Below, piece by piece: positions 61,524 to 64,000 of a DNA stretch of 64,000 bases. Each line of letters starts with the position of its first letter. Position 1 is the first letter of the stretch. Under the pieces are notes generated by a model. The model had not been told where the DNA came from and ran no database searches. It saw nothing but the letters and a program-made list of their open reading frames with translations. The translations under genes and the position numbers were made by a program. Origin of the DNA: Opitutaceae bacterium (GTDB taxonomy: Bacteria; Verrucomicrobiota; Verrucomicrobiia; Opitutales; Opitutaceae); the NCBI GenBank assembly GCA_024233285.1, contig JACKPU010000003.1:186001-250000 (forward strand), in the 5' to 3' direction.

Positions 61524-62890
61524 TGGTTCCGGCAAATTCATCTCCCGATATCCTGCTGATCATCGCCGATGACATGGGCGTGCATCAGCTGGGTTGCCAT
61601 GGCAGCACCTTTTACGAGACGCCGAATCTCGATCGTCTCGCGAGCGAGGGCGTGCGGTTTACGCGGGCCTACAGTGCGAGCCCGGTGTGCTCGCCAGCCC
61701 GGGCGGCGCTCTACACCGGCCTGCATCCGGCCCGCCTGCACTTGACGAATTTCATCCCGGGCACCGAGCCGGCGAATCCGCGATTACTGACTCCGGCGTG
61801 GCGTCCCTTTCTGCCGGTGGCGATAGACACGCTGGGCGACCTTTGCAAAGCGGGCGGCTACACCACCGCGCATTTCGGCAAGTGGCATCTGGCGCCGGAT
61901 TATCATTATGAACCCGGCCGGGAAATGGACCCGGAGTCGCAGGGCTTTGAACATGTGGTCGTCACGCGCAAACCCAAGGTCGACGCCGATCCGGAATCCG
62001 ACCCGCATCACATCGCGCGTCTGACTGACGAGGCGATCCGGTTTTTGACCGCGCCGCGTGACCAACCCGCGGTGTGCGTGCTGGCCCACAATGCGCTGCA
62101 CCGGCCGGAGTTGGCGCCGGCCGCATTGGTCGAAAAATATCAACGCAAGCCCGGCGCGGACGAAGATGGCAACCGACCCGTCATCGCGGCCATGGTCGAG
62201 GAACTCGACAGCAACTTGGGCCGCTTGATGGCGGCGTTGCAGAAAACGGAGCGCGGTCGCGACACGCTGGTCGTCTTTACCTCGGATCACGGTGCCTTCG
62301 GTTGCAGCCCGAATCGCAAGCCGCTGCGCGGGGCCAAGGCCGATCTTTACGAAGGCGGCATCCGCGTGCCGCTTATTTTTCATCGGCCCGGCCGGTTGGC
62401 CGCCGCGGTGCGCGAACAATGCGTCATCGGCATGGACCTGTTGCCGACGCTGCTCGGCTTTGCCGGGCTGCCGGTGCCGGGCAACCTTGACGGGCGCAGC
62501 TTGCAACCAGTGCTGGCCTCGGCGGATGCGCCGCCGCCGCACGAAATGTTGTGCTGGCATTTCCCGCACTATCATCACCTCGGTCTCGCGCCTTGCGGGG
62601 CGGTGCGCCGCGGAGATTGGAAATTAATCGAGTGGTTCGATGCGAGTCTCGGCAGCGACACTGCGGGTCCGGCTTACGAACTCTTCGATCTGGCCGCCGA
62701 CCCCTGGGAGCAACGCAATCTTGCGTCTGACCAACCGGCGTTGCGCGACGAACTCGCGCAACGCCTGCGGCACTGGCGCCGCGACGTGGGCGCGCAGGAG
62801 ATGGCGCCCAATCCTGATTTCGATCCCACCGCTGGCGGCATGCGCGCCGGTCCTCCTCCCGGCGACCCGGGCAACCCCTTTGGCGAATGA
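61523..62890 (+). CDS. Sulfatase, Cys-type, without signal peptide
   Basis: 455 residues. The metal site LLIIADDMGVHQLG lies close to the N-terminus, the formylglycine motif is CSPAR (near residue 55), and GKWHL and FTSDHGAFG follow. The C-terminal part (FPHYHHLGLAPCGAVRRGDWKLIEWFD) resembles the other sulfatase in the window, indicating the same subfamily. No signal peptide precedes the catalytic domain (MVPANSSPDIL), so it may act on imported sulfated sugars in the cytoplasm. The ATG at 61523 shares its A with the symporter TGA; a GTG three bases upstream is an alternative. Confidence 0.91.
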   Translation: MVPANSSPDILLIIADDMGVHQLGCHGSTFYETPNLDRLASEGVRFTRAYSASPVCSPARAALYTGLHPARLHLTNFIPGTEPANPRLLTPAWRPFLPVAIDTLGDLCKAGGYTTAHFGKWHLAPDYHYEPGREMDPESQGFEHVVVTRKPKVDADPESDPHHIARLTDEAIRFLTAPRDQPAVCVLAHNALHRPELAPAALVEKYQRKPGADEDGNRPVIAAMVEELDSNLGRLMAALQKTERGRDTLVVFTSDHGAFGCSPNRKPLRGAKADLYEGGIRVPLIFHRPGRLAAAVREQCVIGMDLLPTLLGFAGLPVPGNLDGRSLQPVLASADAPPPHEMLCWHFPHYHHLGLAPCGAVRRGDWKLIEWFDASLGSDTAGPAYELFDLAADPWEQRNLASDQPALRDELAQRLRHWRRDVGAQEMAPNPDFDPTAGGMRAGPPPGDPGNPFGE

Positions 62891-64000
62891 AACCTGTAGT
62901 CCTCCAACAACCCTCCCGCATTCTGTTTGGCGACGGCACCGTCACCCAAGTGCCGGATGAACTCACGACCCGCGGCTGGCGCCGCGTCTTTGTCGTCACC
63001 GGCCGGCGCATCGCCGCGGCGAATGAATCCACCTTTGCCGCGTGGCGGCAGGCGGGCTTGGAAGTCGTCCTTTTCGCCGAGGTCGATCGCGAGCCCGAGA
63101 TCGAGTTGTTTGAAACCGTGCTCACCGCGGCGCGCGGCTGTTCACCCGATGTGATCGTGGGCTTTGGCGGCGGCAGCGCGATCGACGTCGCCAAGCTCGT
63201 GGCGGCGCTGCTGGATGGCGCGCAAGCCGTGCGCGAGGTGTTTGGCATCGGCCTGCTCAAGGGCCGCGCGCGGCCCTTGGTTTGTATTGCGACCACGGCC
63301 GGCACCGGCGCCGATGTTTCGCCCAACGCCATTCTGCTCGATGAACAGGAGAAGCTGAAAAAAGGCGTCGTCAGCCCCTTTCTCGTGCCGGATATCGCCG
63401 TCTGCGATCCCGAGCTCACGCATTCCGTGCCGCCGGCGGTCACGGCGGCGACCGGCATCGACGCGCTCGTGCATTGCATGGAGGCCTATGCCAACAAATT
63501 CGCGCATCCGGTCGTGGATGTGTGGGCGCTGGAAGGCATCCGCCGCATCGGGCGCAGCATCGTCACCGCGGTGAGGCAGGGCGACAACCGCGAGGCGCGG
63601 GCGGATGTGATGCTCGGCGCATTGTGCGGCGGGCTGTGCTTGGGGCCGGTCAACACCGCGGCCGTGCATGCGCTCTCGTATCCGCTCGGCGGCAGTTACC
63701 GCGTGGCGCACGGCGTGGGCAATTCGCTCCTCATGCCGCACGTGTTTCGTTTCAACCTTTCCGCCATGCCGCACCGCTATGCCGACATCGCCGTCGCGCT
63801 CGGCTGCCCGCGCGGTGCGGACGATTTGGCCACGGCCGAGGCCGGTCTCGTGCGGTTGGTGGAGTTGTCGCGCGAATGCGGCATTCCGCAGCGGCTCGAC
63901 GAAGTCGGCGTGCCTGCGGCCGACATTCCCGCGCTGGCCGCGGCGGCGATGAAGGTCACCCGCCTGCTCAAGAACAATCCGCGCGAGCTGACCGCCGCCG
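62887..64000 (+). CDS. Iron-containing alcohol dehydrogenase (cut by the window end)
   Basis: At least 371 residues, no stop before the edge. Family motifs include GFGGGSAIDVAK (nucleotide binding, about 97-108), TTAGTGADVSPNAIL, the metal-binding DPELTHSVPPAVTAATGIDALVHCMEAY (Asp and His ligands) and ALSYPLGGSYRVAHGVGN (His ligands). It belongs to the group III dehydrogenases such as lactaldehyde reductase (FucO) or maleylacetate reductase. In a sulfated-sugar operon, reduction of an aldehyde from a deoxysugar is a reasonable inference. It overlaps the sulfatase stop by 4 bases (ATGA). Missing only the C-terminal end. Confidence 0.92.
   Translation, partial: MKPVVLQQPSRILFGDGTVTQVPDELTTRGWRRVFVVTGRRIAAANESTFAAWRQAGLEVVLFAEVDREPEIELFETVLTAARGCSPDVIVGFGGGSAIDVAKLVAALLDGAQAVREVFGIGLLKGRARPLVCIATTAGTGADVSPNAILLDEQEKLKKGVVSPFLVPDIAVCDPELTHSVPPAVTAATGIDALVHCMEAYANKFAHPVVDVWALEGIRRIGRSIVTAVRQGDNREARADVMLGALCGGLCLGPVNTAAVHALSYPLGGSYRVAHGVGNSLLMPHVFRFNLSAMPHRYADIAVALGCPRGADDLATAEAGLVRLVELSRECGIPQRLDEVGVPAADIPALAAAAMKVTRLLKNNPRELTAA

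Overview
The window reads as chromosome of a high-GC, Gram-negative bacterium of the phylum Verrucomicrobiota, most likely family Opitutaceae. Supporting points are a fused LpxC-FabZ lipid A/fatty acid enzyme followed by LpxA, giant autotransporter-repeat proteins with a PEP-CTERM tail, a TonB receptor carrying the LSAFKV-type motif after its signal segment, and many sulfatases with SUMF1-like partners. The assignment to family is inference; no rRNA or tRNA gene was recognised.

Layout. 1-16.4 kb is mostly housekeeping: a methyltransferase tail, a CDGSH protein, YebC, a beta-carbonic anhydrase, EF-P, LpxC-FabZ/LpxA, a BNR-repeat protein, two orphan proteins, a four-gene ABC-type tripartite efflux operon on the minus strand (TolC-like, adaptor, ATPase, permease), a Ser/Gly-rich lipoprotein, HisI with a DUF971 protein, and NDH-2. 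16.5-26.7 kb holds two tandem PEP-CTERM proteins of about 1600 residues whose last 950 residues are nearly identical. 26.8-37.7 kb is an ECF sigma factor, a FecR-like anti-sigma factor, a TonB receptor with a signalling (STN) domain and a Dpp/Opp-type ABC importer whose solute-binding protein is fused to its first permease. This looks like one surface-signalled uptake system.

37.8-43.8 kb carries lysA, a membrane protein of unknown role, a divergent MarR/ClC pair, an Asp/Glu racemase homologue and a small zinc-ribbon protein. 43.8-51.9 kb is a compact nitrite/nitric oxide cluster on the minus strand: ric, then the operon nirK-nirV-sco-porin-DUF2249-copD-dnr-globin, then a YwiC-like gene. Three FNR/DNR boxes lie at what appear to be exact -41.5 positions, two of them implying leaderless mRNAs. 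51.9-64 kb is a polysaccharide/sulfated-sugar region: a sulfatase, a SUMF1-BNR-YwqK fusion, and a divergent LacI regulator followed by a tight catabolic operon (beta-helix protein, exported HpcH/HpaI-like protein, sodium-solute symporter, sulfatase and an iron-type alcohol dehydrogenase that runs off the end).

The strongest leads for something new are the SBP-permease fusion inside a sigma/anti-sigma/TonB locus, the shared C-terminal cassette of the two giant surface proteins, the leaderless DNR promoters, and the exported HpcH-like protein that lacks the usual catalytic residues.
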